NCBI GenBank assembly: GCA_024743355.1
Contig: JANSWS010000025.1
Location: 1-35,957, forward strand
Source of the DNA: a bacterium
GTDB taxonomy: Bacteria > Planctomycetota > Planctomycetia > Pirellulales > Pirellulaceae
DNA: 35,957 bases
Direction of reading: 5' to 3'
Shown here: positions 7,441 to 15,564 of the stretch, one piece after another
Layout of the letters: each line of letters opens with the position of its first letter
Position numbering within the stretch: position 1 is the first letter of the stretch
Notes under the pieces: generated by a model
The model's database searches: none
What the model was told of the DNA's origin: nothing
Seen by the model: only the letters and a program-made list of their open reading frames with translations
Program-made: the position numbers and the translations under genes

Positions 7441-8400
7441 TTAGATCTTGGCACCGGAGCCCTTAGTCAAAGCCATAAAGGCGGATTCCAAGTTCGTGGC
7501 TTTCTCGGTGAACTTACGCAAATCGAAACCCGCATGAACAATCTCGCTGGCCAAGCGACCGTAATCCTTGGCATCCGAGTTGAGCGTGACTTCCATCAGG
7601 CCGTTGTGCCGGGTGAGATCTTCGACCCACGCATGTGCCCTTAAGAACCTTTCGGCCTCATCTTGCCGATCGTCAGGCGTGACCACTACTTCTAGCACCG
7701 TGTTGGGGCGGACGGTTTTGATCAGCTTTTCAATCGAATCGTTGAACCCCATCTCACCACGATTGATGATCCCCACTTTGTTGCAAATATCCGCCAACTC
7801 CGGCAGGATATGGCTGCTGACGATAATGGTCTTGCCCATTTCTCCCAATTTTCGCAACAGATTTCGCATTTCGATACGTGCTCGCGGATCCAGCCCGGAA
7901 AGCGGTTCATCCAGCAGTAAGACTTGGGGATCATGCAAAAGTACGCGAGCCAGGCCCAGCCGCTGAGTCTGTCCACGCGAGAGCGTGTTGGCATAAGCGT
8001 CGCGTTTGAAATCGAGATCGACGATGTCTAGCATTTCATCGCATCGCTTGCGCCTCTGCGGACCTTGAATGCGGTAGGCGGCGGCAAAAAATTCAAGATA
8101 TTCAATGACGGTCATGTCGTCATAGACACCGAAGAAATCTGGCATATAGCCGACCAGTCGGCGGATTTCCTTGGGATGCGTGTAGATCGAATTGTCGCAG
8201 ACATAGGCCTCGCCGTAGGTTGGTGTCAACAACGTGGCGATGATCCGCATGGTCGTGGTTTTGCCCGCACCGTTGGGACCGATGAAGCCGAACAGGTCTC
8301 CCTCTTCCAATTCCAGATTAATGCCGCGTATGGCGTACATGTCGCCATACTTCTTGGTCAGGTTGGTTGTTCTAATCACGCTGCGGCTTTCCCATTTCAC
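7441..8400 (-). CDS. ABC transporter ATP-binding protein (ABC-2/GldA-type)
   Basis: This 319-residue ATPase has a Walker A GPNGAGKT at about 41-48, a signature LSRGQ (usually LSGGQ) at about 140-144, Walker B LLLDEP with a D-loop SGLDPRAR, and an H-loop His197 in VSSHILPELADICNKV. Residues 225-319 form the extra C-terminal domain typical of ABC-2 export and gliding-type ATPases. The longest frame starts with GTG at 8400. A GTG at 8379 would give the common family start MIRTTNLTKKYG and has GGGAAAG about 7 bases upstream, so it may be the true start. The upstream gene on the same strand ends 45 bases away and encodes a large membrane protein, its probable partner. No separate permease gene is visible nearby, which is unusual. 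Substrate unknown. Confidence 0.92.
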   Translation of the reverse strand: MKWESRSVIRTTNLTKKYGDMYAIRGINLELEEGDLFGFIGPNGAGKTTTMRIIATLLTPTYGEAYVCDNSIYTHPKEIRRLVGYMPDFFGVYDDMTVIEYLEFFAAAYRIQGPQRRKRCDEMLDIVDLDFKRDAYANTLSRGQTQRLGLARVLLHDPQVLLLDEPLSGLDPRARIEMRNLLRKLGEMGKTIIVSSHILPELADICNKVGIINRGEMGFNDSIEKLIKTVRPNTVLEVVVTPDDRQDEAERFLRAHAWVEDLTRHNGLMEVTLNSDAKDYGRLASEIVHAGFDLRKFTEKATNLESAFMALTKGSGAKI

Positions 8401-8445
8401 CCTGATAAATATGTTCGGTCCGTGTAGCCCTAGGACAACAGGCTA

Positions 8446-10887
8446 TCAAAATCTTTGCTCGGGCTTGCGAACAGGTATCAACAGCCGGAACCAAACGCGG
8501 TCCATTAACTGCTGTGCATCGACCGAAGTGTCATCTTCGTTGTTCACCTCGAGCGCAACCAGCGGCTCGTCCAATCGCCCAACCAGAATCGCGTAATCGG
8601 TTTCCAACAAATTGCTGTGATCCATCATCGGCTGATAGCGATGCGCCAGCGAAGTATAGTTGGAACCCGTGGCTGCCTTGTGGAACATCATCAATTCCAA
8701 CAGTCTGTCGACGGAGTCGCGGTCAGACGGATCCCACTTACGCGTCGAAACTTTGTCATCAATCTCCCGTCGCTCGTTCAGTTTGCGGGCGATGTCTTTG
8801 GGGATCGTGTCCGATGAGATGGTGACACGATCCCCGGCTGGAATTCGACTATTCAACCGGTAGAACCAGTTGTGATAAAAGATCACCGAATCCTTAACGT
8901 CAGCTGCAAACGGATTCTTGAACTCGCCGGTCAACTGGTCGACACCCGGGAGTTCGCTCAAATCAAAGTCCGTTTCGAGATCGATGGCGCCCGACCAATT
9001 TGCTGAGAAGCCTTTGCTGCCACCGGTTGGAATGCCCACTCCGAAAATGCTGGAACTGCGATCCGCTGCCAGCTCGATCCGATAAGGCGGCATTCCACGG
9101 TCGGTAGACAGCTGGGTATTGAGTCCACCCAACCCCTGACCGGGAAGGCCCTGCCAATCCAGCGTCACCGCGGCGCCATCCCCGCCGCGAGCCTGCACAT
9201 TCAGCTTCCGGGCGTTGCCGCAGTAGACATGCGACCAAAGCGTGCCCGTACTCGTGCCGGCTGCACCATCGATATCCAAGATCTGGACGGTATTTACGAG
9301 CACCCGATCTTCGTGCACCCAACTCCCCAACCAGGCCAAAGCCGAGCAAGCAAGCAGTAGCACCGCACCGGTAAACCACCAACTAACTTGGGGCCGCTTC
9401 AACCAGCGGACTGAGATCAAGTAATCGACGGGCCCGATCAAGAGCACAATGGCGATCAGTGCAGCTGAAATCTGACCGAATGAAATCACCCTCACGCCTT
9501 GAAAGACATCCAGGGTAGCCCTCAGTTGACCCACTAGATCATCGTAGCCCAAATAAGACGTATCAGCGGTTTGACTTTCCGCCACACTGCCCTCCAACAG
9601 CTTGCGATCCAAGTAGGGCTCGATCAACTTTTCCCAAAACAGTCGCCGGTCATCCCAATTATTGAAGGCTGGTGCGTCGAGATCCGAGAGAACAACTCGC
9701 ACGGTACCGTGACCGTGAGCAAAGGTGATCCACCAAGGAGTCGACCGCGAAAGGGTATCGGAAAATGCCAACTCGACCCGCCCCCGCTCGGCTTCAAAGC
9801 GGACGGCCGAAAACCGTTCCAGAGGATCTTGGGTGCCCACCAGCGACTCGAGTGCTCCCGGATCTGATATCACGCCTTGACCGAGCACGTTGCCGGGAAG
9901 TAATTTCAAAAAAGCACTCAACCCAACCTCGGGCGAAGGCGTCGTCGCGTTTTCAGTATCGCTGTCCGCGATCGGTTGGTTGCGTTCCCGGAAAGCCTCT
10001 TGCTGAGCCATGAGCTGTTCTGCAATTTGCGGAGAGACTGAAATCACGCAGCCCCCGCCATTGCGGATCCACAGGTCCAGGGCCTGCCACTTGTCGCCAA
10101 TCGCATCCAGAAACTCCACGTCTTGAGCTGCAATCAACAGCACATCGACGCTGGAATAGTCTCGCCAGTCCGGTGGCAACTGTTCGGGATCAGATATCAC
10201 CACAGTAGAAAAATTCGAGTCGGTACCGCTGGCATTCGAACGTAGCAGCTGTTCGAGTCCCAGGGATGAATTTAAAGCCAGCACCAGCGGCTGATCGGAA
10301 TCCAGACTTTGAAGGTCCTGACTTTCCGCGGGCACACTGGCCAGCACTTGGCCATCCGCATCCAGCAATTCAACCAACAACTCCAGCCCTGCTTGCCCCA
10401 CTCGGACGGGCAGCCATATTTCCGCTGATGAAGACTGCCATTCGGACTCGCCAAGGACTCGATCGTAGGCCACATCCACACCATCCCCATCGATGGATCG
10501 GACACGCACAATGCGTGCTGCCGACAGCAACGCGCCCTGAACTTCGACCCGCACCGGACAGATATGCCCAAGCTTCCAGGCCCCGGAAAACCCAACCTGT
10601 ACCGCTACATCCGCGGCCGCCGATTCCGAGTCGACAGGCTGCGGCGGCGCCTCGGCTTGCGCAACTGCCACTGCGATAGCCCAGGCCCAAATCAAGCATG
10701 TGACCCCACAACGCACTAGAAACGAATGCACAGCATCGTGGCGGATTACCCCGAGCCATGTTTGGGTCAAGTCAACAGCTCGCAGAGCGATAGCACCGCG
10801 GGATTGCGGGACAATTCCTAGCTGCCTGGACAGGCTTCCGCGCTGCTCAGAAGTTCGTGAGTGAGGCTTGCTGACAATAGAGCTCAT
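8446..10887 (-). CDS. Large membrane protein with extracytoplasmic glutamine-amidotransferase-like domain, partner of the ABC ATPase
   Basis: The open frame extends up to 11181, but its first part is Arg-rich, lacks domain features and probably is not translated. I place the start at the ATG at 10887 (813 residues). A GTG at 10731 is an attractive alternative because it begins directly on a signal peptide, VHSFLVRCGVTCLIWAWAI, cleaved after AVAQA. The mature part starts with beta-rich sequence. A Rossmann-like stretch follows (STVVISDPEQLPPDW, SVDVLLIAA, WIRNGGGCVISVSP) resembling the glutamine-amidotransferase-like fold seen in GldG-type proteins. Two membrane helices come later, around ISAALIAIVLLIGPVDYLI and WWFTGAVLLLACSALAW; the GPVDYL-x-WLKRP junction is typical of this group. 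A long soluble C-terminus follows. The adjacent ATPase suggests a shared export or envelope complex. Family identification is tentative. Confidence 0.7.
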   Translation of the reverse strand: MSSIVSKPHSRTSEQRGSLSRQLGIVPQSRGAIALRAVDLTQTWLGVIRHDAVHSFLVRCGVTCLIWAWAIAVAVAQAEAPPQPVDSESAAADVAVQVGFSGAWKLGHICPVRVEVQGALLSAARIVRVRSIDGDGVDVAYDRVLGESEWQSSSAEIWLPVRVGQAGLELLVELLDADGQVLASVPAESQDLQSLDSDQPLVLALNSSLGLEQLLRSNASGTDSNFSTVVISDPEQLPPDWRDYSSVDVLLIAAQDVEFLDAIGDKWQALDLWIRNGGGCVISVSPQIAEQLMAQQEAFRERNQPIADSDTENATTPSPEVGLSAFLKLLPGNVLGQGVISDPGALESLVGTQDPLERFSAVRFEAERGRVELAFSDTLSRSTPWWITFAHGHGTVRVVLSDLDAPAFNNWDDRRLFWEKLIEPYLDRKLLEGSVAESQTADTSYLGYDDLVGQLRATLDVFQGVRVISFGQISAALIAIVLLIGPVDYLISVRWLKRPQVSWWFTGAVLLLACSALAWLGSWVHEDRVLVNTVQILDIDGAAGTSTGTLWSHVYCGNARKLNVQARGGDGAAVTLDWQGLPGQGLGGLNTQLSTDRGMPPYRIELAADRSSSIFGVGIPTGGSKGFSANWSGAIDLETDFDLSELPGVDQLTGEFKNPFAADVKDSVIFYHNWFYRLNSRIPAGDRVTISSDTIPKDIARKLNERREIDDKVSTRKWDPSDRDSVDRLLELMMFHKAATGSNYTSLAHRYQPMMDHSNLLETDYAILVGRLDEPLVALEVNNEDDTSVDAQQLMDRVWFRLLIPVRKPEQRF

Positions 10888-11369
10888 GAAATGCGACAGT
10901 TCTGGGGGCCGTTGGTGAAACAGTCTTAGGCCGTTTCTCCGTACTTGCGGGCGGATGACTCGGGATGGCGTCTTCCGGCAGAGTGCATCGCGAAACCAAC
11001 TCAGCAATGGACGAGCCGCCGGTTTGTCTACGTTCGGCGAGCCGCAATGGATTCGCATCATGCACCCGGTTGAGCGATTTTTGCAGGAATTCCCGCACTG
11101 CCCAGCCCAATTCCAAACAGCCCGCTGGAAAACAGCGGCGTGTATAACAGCCACCTCCGCCCCGTCGCGTCCGGCGGACATGGTGCCGCCGCCGCCAGAC
11201 CTTGGATTTCGGCTTACAAGCTATCTGAAAACCATCCGTCGGTCGGCATGAGCCAAGGTTCTCTTGGGTTTAGGGACAGAACCGGACGGACGCATCGGGC
11301 TGGACGGGTTGGGTTGGGCTGCTGGGGTTCATGCCCAGGCGCGCATCGTTGCAACGGTGGGCGAGTTCC
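10888..11369. other. Intergenic region with a G-quadruplex motif
   Basis: About 480 bases between the 3' end of the DUF1080 gene and the preferred start of the large membrane protein. The minus-strand frame of the latter runs open through most of it, so part may be coding if the start is farther upstream. No other gene is convincing. The G-rich motif at 11306-11327 is listed separately. Confidence 0.5.
11306..11327 (+). other. Potential G-quadruplex
   Basis: Four G-tracts (11306-11308, 11311-11313, 11316-11318, 11324-11327) are separated by loops TT, TT and CTGCT, satisfying the usual G3+N1-7 rule on the plus strand. It lies about 45 bases beyond the stop of the DUF1080 gene, which is transcribed from the other strand. 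Confidence 0.6.
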
Positions 11370-12017
11370 CTAGGGCAAGCGCTTGACCTGCAGATTGCGG
11401 AAATAAACCAGGCTGTCGGGGTCATGAGCCTGAAGTGCAAAAGTACCCTGACCCAGCCTTCGTTCGAAATCTTTGGAGTCCGCTTGCTTGCCCTCGGGTT
11501 CGGTGTAATCGACCAAAGTCTTGCCATTCACCTTCAACTGAATTCGACGGCCCTGAACGATGATTTCTTGGGTGTACCATTCACCATCTTTTGCAGGCGG
11601 TTCGAACACATCCTGTACGCTATACAGACCGCTGGTTTTCTTCGGGTCCGTATGCGTGATGTTGACTTGGCATTCGTAGCCGTATTTTGGCCAGCCGGTC
11701 TCTTGATAGCGGGTATGAAAGTAGATTCCTGAATTGCTGCCTTGGGTTGTTTTCACTTCCGCTTTGAAGTGAAAATTGGTGAAGGGCTTGTCGTCTCCCA
11801 CGTAGAACAAGTGCGCGCGAGGACCGTGGCAAACCAGCATTCCATCTTCCACTTTCCAGCTGTCTGGATTCTCGTTCACTTTCCATCCCTGCAAAGTCTT
11901 ACCATCAAACATATCGATCCAGCCAGTATCCTCCTGAGCGGTCAAGATCGAGGCCGAAGAAGCGAAGAAGGCAAATAGCACCAGCAAGACATCGAAGCGG
12001 GAGAGGGCAAGTCGCAT
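11370..12017 (-). CDS. Secreted DUF1080 (3-keto-disaccharide hydrolase-like) protein
   Basis: The frame opens at 12188, but the ATG at 12017 has AGGA nine bases upstream and leads directly into a signal peptide, RLALSRFDVLLVLFAFFASS, cleaved near TAQ-ED. The 215-residue product is a single DUF1080 jelly-roll domain. GWIDMFDGKTLQGWKV is the family's usual opening. NFHFKAEVKTTQGSNSGIYF and YGYECQVNITH follow in the middle, and EIIVQGRRIQLKVNGK with GTFALQAHDPDSLVYFRNLQ closes it. Family members bind or hydrolyse glycosides, and some act on 3-keto-disaccharides. Planctomycetes have large DUF1080 sets linked to polysaccharide use. The length is normal for a one-domain member. Substrate unknown. 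Confidence 0.92.
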   Translation of the reverse strand: MRLALSRFDVLLVLFAFFASSASILTAQEDTGWIDMFDGKTLQGWKVNENPDSWKVEDGMLVCHGPRAHLFYVGDDKPFTNFHFKAEVKTTQGSNSGIYFHTRYQETGWPKYGYECQVNITHTDPKKTSGLYSVQDVFEPPAKDGEWYTQEIIVQGRRIQLKVNGKTLVDYTEPEGKQADSKDFERRLGQGTFALQAHDPDSLVYFRNLQVKRLP

Positions 12018-12109
12018 GGGGTCATTCCTGTGAATCCAACGATTGATCGACAGCAGCCCGAGACCGGGACTTGCTGGAAACTGGCGGCCAACAAAGCAAG
12101 CCAATGAAA

Positions 12110-12140
12110 AAGGCCAAGCTCCGTGCAAGAGCTTGGCCTT
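12110..12140 (-). terminator. Rho-independent terminator of the CxxCH protein gene
   Basis: A perfect 12-base stem (12110-12121 with 12129-12140) encloses a seven-base loop. Read on the minus strand it is followed by a T-run of about five. It lies 70 bases after the stop of the gene 12211-12627 and before the DUF1080 start, so these two genes are probably separate transcripts. Confidence 0.88.
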
Positions 12141-12210
12141 CCATTTTAGCCAATTCACCGAATGCCCGTGTCGATCGCCTTTGGGCACCGTGAATTTTCC
12201 GCTGAAATGC

Positions 12211-12627
12211 CTATTCCGGCTTTCCTTCGACGTTACCGCCTGGCAGCAGGTTGGCCTTCATACGATCCGCAAAGGTCTTATGCTTTTCATCGCCGCTCTT
12301 TTCTTCGGCGATCTTCTTGAAGATCTTGGTCAGCTGTTCTGCGTACTTCTCAGGGTCTTTCTTGAAATCCGCAATTGGGAACTCTTCTTTCTCCAAGGCT
12401 TCATGCAATGCCTTGCCATAAGGATTGCGCACCTGCTTCTTGTTTTCCTTGTTGACGTGACAGACATTGCATTTCGCTTCGTCTACCAGGCTCTTGAATT
12501 CCTCGTTTGCGTCCTCTCCAGCGTAGATAGCCTTGAACTGGTCGTTCAACTGCTTGATAGCGAAAACCGGAGTGGTGGCCATCATTGCGCAACTCGCGAC
12601 GACCACAGCCAGCAATACTCTCTTCAT
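12211..12627 (-). CDS. Small exported protein with one CxxCH haem-binding motif
   Basis: This 138-residue protein starts at the ATG at 12627, with AGGAGAG about 9 bases upstream. Residues 1-23 are a signal peptide (MKRVLLAVVVASCAMMATTPVFA). Residues 53-57 read CNVCH, the c-type haem attachment motif, within AKCNVCHVNKENKKQVRNPY. The C-terminal half is Lys/Glu-rich and helical. A single haem site plus a small helical body suggests a periplasmic monohaem cytochrome or a planctomycete-specific relative. No distal Met ligand is obvious: the only later Met is in FADRMKANL. Haem binding is therefore inferred from the motif only. The gene ends in a strong terminator and is probably monocistronic. 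Confidence 0.85.
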   Translation of the reverse strand: MKRVLLAVVVASCAMMATTPVFAIKQLNDQFKAIYAGEDANEEFKSLVDEAKCNVCHVNKENKKQVRNPYGKALHEALEKEEFPIADFKKDPEKYAEQLTKIFKKIAEEKSGDEKHKTFADRMKANLLPGGNVEGKPE

Positions 12628-12794
12628 CCGTTAACTCTCCTAGGTTCAAAATGGGGCCGGAGGATCCGGCACATATCACGACAGGTCCTGCAAGTTTGCG
12701 CGGGCGGGCTGATAAAATCAAGGGTTTGTCAGGAGCGAAACCTTGGCCGCAGCAGCGACGATTCTGGCCCTTTAGCAGCCACCTACGCCCGAAA

Positions 12795-12809
12795 CACCCC
12801 GTAGGGGTG
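12795..12809 (-). terminator. Short hairpin directly after the kinase stop codon
   Basis: CACCCC (12795-12800) and GGGGTG (12804-12809) pair around a three-base loop, five bases past the kinase stop (12815-12817). On the minus strand it is followed by TTTC only, so it is a weak candidate terminator. Confidence 0.5.
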
Positions 12810-12814
12810 GTGTG

Positions 12815-15373
12815 CTATTCAAGGCGAAATCCCGGCAGGAAGCGATCTTCGACGATTCGAAAATCCTCAAAGGAAGCACGCGAAAGTTCTATCATCGGGT
12901 CGATTGGCTTTAACCAACGAACTTGACGTTCGTTGCCACGTTCTTCGAACCAACCGTTTTGCGCTGCCTCATTGAATCCAAAGGAAAAGATTTCCGCACC
13001 GTCGCGATCGTAACATCGACAGAGAAGCTCCGAATTGCTGTCGTAGGCATTGTTACTACCTCTTAATAAGAAGCGGTCGAGGCAAGCAAGCACACTTTCC
13101 GTTCCCAGTCCCCGAATGGACAGATGGGAAGCACCGCGCCGCGAAGCATACACACAGCTTTCGCTGTTGCGATTCAAGCTCAACAGGGGCTGCTCGAACT
13201 CGCCATACTCAACTCGCGCGAAACCATCATCCAGGTAGAAAGTTGATGCTTCGCAATACATGCGCACGTTGCGTTCAATCTGCGCCCCCAAGCCTGCCGG
13301 CAGGTTCTCCAGATGCATTCCGACTCCTGCCAATGCCACCACCGAATCCAAGACGCTCGCGCTGAAGCGATGGTTTCCTCCCAGGTTCACCCGCAATCCA
13401 ATCAGGGAGGCGTCTCCGCGAATCAGACAACTGTCCTGGATTTCAAGCGTTGTGCTCTTGCCCTCGCTGTCGACCAGCGTGCCAAGTTGCTGATTGAGGT
13501 GAGCTTCATCCACGAGAAACGCAAAGACTTCCGCAGCCGGATTGGCGTTCGTAAACGTGACTATGACCTGCCTGAGAGTAATGCTGGAACTGCTATGCCC
13601 TCCCCACAAACCTACCTTACGACCGGGATAGACGGATGTCCCGTCGACTTCTATCTCCAACGCCTCGACGTCCACAGGCATTCCGTCGACCAGAAAGGCC
13701 GACTGCCAATCAACCAGCTCGCCCAGCAGTTGCGGCGGAACGACGATTTTGGGAAGGGTGCCGCTGCGGCCGCGTAGCTGTAAGGGATATCGAATCGTTA
13801 CTAGCCTCTCGAGAGGTACACTTCCGCGGATCTCGATCTCGGAGACTTCCGCGCGGCCAGCCAGCTCAATGGCTTCATCCAGGCTACTAGCCCATAAACC
13901 GCTGGCGACATCCGCAGGTCGTAATTGGCTGACCACCACGGGCAACCTGGATGGGCTCGCGGCGGCCGCGTAATCCACGGAAGGGTCATCACTGAGGCTT
14001 CGGCTCACGGGACTTGCCAGGCTCTCGTTGCCCAAAGTCTCGGTGGTTTCCAGAGAATCAGCGGGAGACAGGGCTGGCGTCTCCAGCGTGTTCGTTTGAT
14101 TTTCAGCCGTGCGACCGCTCCTCAATTCCGGCAATGCAAACCCACTCGAAAACGCTTGCATGCTCTGTAACCACAGCGTGCTTCCCAGCAAGAAGGCGAA
14201 AGCCACCAGCCAAGGCAGATTGGCTTCCAGCAGAGTCTTCTGTGCTACCGTCGGTGTGAACATCATGGTCCCGGGTAGTTGGCTCCGCGGTAGATCTTCG
14301 ATCTCGGCCAGGAGCAACAGATCATTGATCAGTTCGGCTGGAGTCTGGTAGCGATCGTGCGGTTGCTTAGCCATCAACTTCATCAGAATGGCATAGAGTT
14401 CATCGCTCAAGTCATCCCGCCAGGCTCGGGGATCGGGTGGAGGTACACTTCCATGCTTGAGTAATTTCTGCAGCACCGTGCCTTCGGAAAAGGGAGGCTG
14501 CCCGGTGAGCATGAAGAATAGAGAACAGCCGAGCGAATACAGGTCACTGCGAACGTCTGCGTCGCGTGGATTGCGAGCCTGTTCAGGAGAAATGTAATCA
14601 AAGGTGCCTAGAGTAACTCCGCTGGCCGTTGCATCCGCCGTGGATTGTTCGATGGCGGTTGTCCGGGCCAGCCCCATGTCCACAACTTTGACGATACCGT
14701 TCGCAGTCACCAATATGTTGGACGGCTTAATGTCCCGGTGCACGACTTCCCTCTCGTGCGCGTGCTGCAAGGCCTCGGCTACCTGTCGCGTAAAAAACAC
14801 CGCTTCGTCGACGCTCAGCGGTCCCCGCATACTGACCAGATCACGCACGTTGACCCCGTCGATGAACTCAAAGACGATATAGTTCCATCGATCGGACTCG
14901 CCAACATAGTAGACGCGGGCGATATTCGGATGGTCCAGGCGGGCCGCGGCTTGCGCTTCCAAGCGAAATCGTCGCAACGTTTCCGGATCGCGTTTGGAAG
15001 CAGGAATGACTTTGATGGCAACGATGCGATCCAATCGCAGATCGCGGCCACGAAATACCGCACCCATGCCTCCACCACCAATCATGCGTTCGACGGTGAA
15101 GTGATCTAGCTGCTTCCCCTCCAAGACCCGCGCCAACTCGCCAAGCGGTATGGATTCGTAGAATTGCTGGCTTCCAACCAGAGGTCTTTGGCTGATTATG
15201 GTAGGATCATTTTCGTCCGTATAACCGGAAATGGGTTCCGGGGTTTGGGCGGGATGCGAACGCGTAGATGCTTCCCCGGACGGAATGGGCGCTCGTCTGG
15301 GCAGTTCCAGCTCGGCCTCTGAACCGCGGACGCCAGCGTCCTCGCGTTGCGAGTCTGATCTACCTTGATTCAT
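12815..15373 (-). CDS. Membrane-anchored Ser/Thr protein kinase (Hanks type) with extracytoplasmic beta-rich domain
   Basis: A TTG at 15397 extends the frame, but the ATG at 15373 is preferred; this gives 852 residues. The kinase domain (about 90-355) is complete: glycine loop IGGGGMGAV, catalytic Lys121 in VAIKVI, loop HRDIKPSN with Asp214, DMG in place of the common DFG in VVDMGLA, and SPEQ with SDLYSLG. It is preceded by a disordered N-terminus of about 85 residues rich in Ser, Arg and Pro. A single membrane helix (about 386-405, LPWLVAFAFLLGSTLWLQ) follows. The remaining 440 residues lie outside the cytoplasm. After a Ser/Thr-rich stalk they contain repeating strand-turn segments (TVRYPLQLRGR-like, GNHRFSASVLDSVVAL) reminiscent of a parallel beta-helix. 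There are no PASTA repeats. The external part may sense a carbohydrate or wall ligand; this is inference. It is divergent to the 15565 sulfatase. Confidence 0.9.
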   Translation of the reverse strand: MNQGRSDSQREDAGVRGSEAELELPRRAPIPSGEASTRSHPAQTPEPISGYTDENDPTIISQRPLVGSQQFYESIPLGELARVLEGKQLDHFTVERMIGGGGMGAVFRGRDLRLDRIVAIKVIPASKRDPETLRRFRLEAQAAARLDHPNIARVYYVGESDRWNYIVFEFIDGVNVRDLVSMRGPLSVDEAVFFTRQVAEALQHAHEREVVHRDIKPSNILVTANGIVKVVDMGLARTTAIEQSTADATASGVTLGTFDYISPEQARNPRDADVRSDLYSLGCSLFFMLTGQPPFSEGTVLQKLLKHGSVPPPDPRAWRDDLSDELYAILMKLMAKQPHDRYQTPAELINDLLLLAEIEDLPRSQLPGTMMFTPTVAQKTLLEANLPWLVAFAFLLGSTLWLQSMQAFSSGFALPELRSGRTAENQTNTLETPALSPADSLETTETLGNESLASPVSRSLSDDPSVDYAAAASPSRLPVVVSQLRPADVASGLWASSLDEAIELAGRAEVSEIEIRGSVPLERLVTIRYPLQLRGRSGTLPKIVVPPQLLGELVDWQSAFLVDGMPVDVEALEIEVDGTSVYPGRKVGLWGGHSSSSITLRQVIVTFTNANPAAEVFAFLVDEAHLNQQLGTLVDSEGKSTTLEIQDSCLIRGDASLIGLRVNLGGNHRFSASVLDSVVALAGVGMHLENLPAGLGAQIERNVRMYCEASTFYLDDGFARVEYGEFEQPLLSLNRNSESCVYASRRGASHLSIRGLGTESVLACLDRFLLRGSNNAYDSNSELLCRCYDRDGAEIFSFGFNEAAQNGWFEERGNERQVRWLKPIDPMIELSRASFEDFRIVEDRFLPGFRLE

Positions 15374-15564
15374 GCTGCTGGTCACGAATCCGCCCAAAAA
15401 TTAAGGATTCACTGGAAACAAGACGTGCGTGCTGACAATTAGTCACCCCTCATCCATAATCACCATCCCCACCACGCAAGTCTAGCTTTCCCGGGGATCT
15501 TGAGCCCTGGTTTTCACCAATCTGTTGCGTCTTCTGCCATATTTGCGCAAAACAGGAGAATCTG

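Noticed and set aside
12043-12804. 253-codon plus-strand frame over the CxxCH gene and its terminator
   Set aside because: The minus-strand gene has a signal peptide, a ribosome site and an intrinsic terminator; the plus frame crosses that terminator hairpin.
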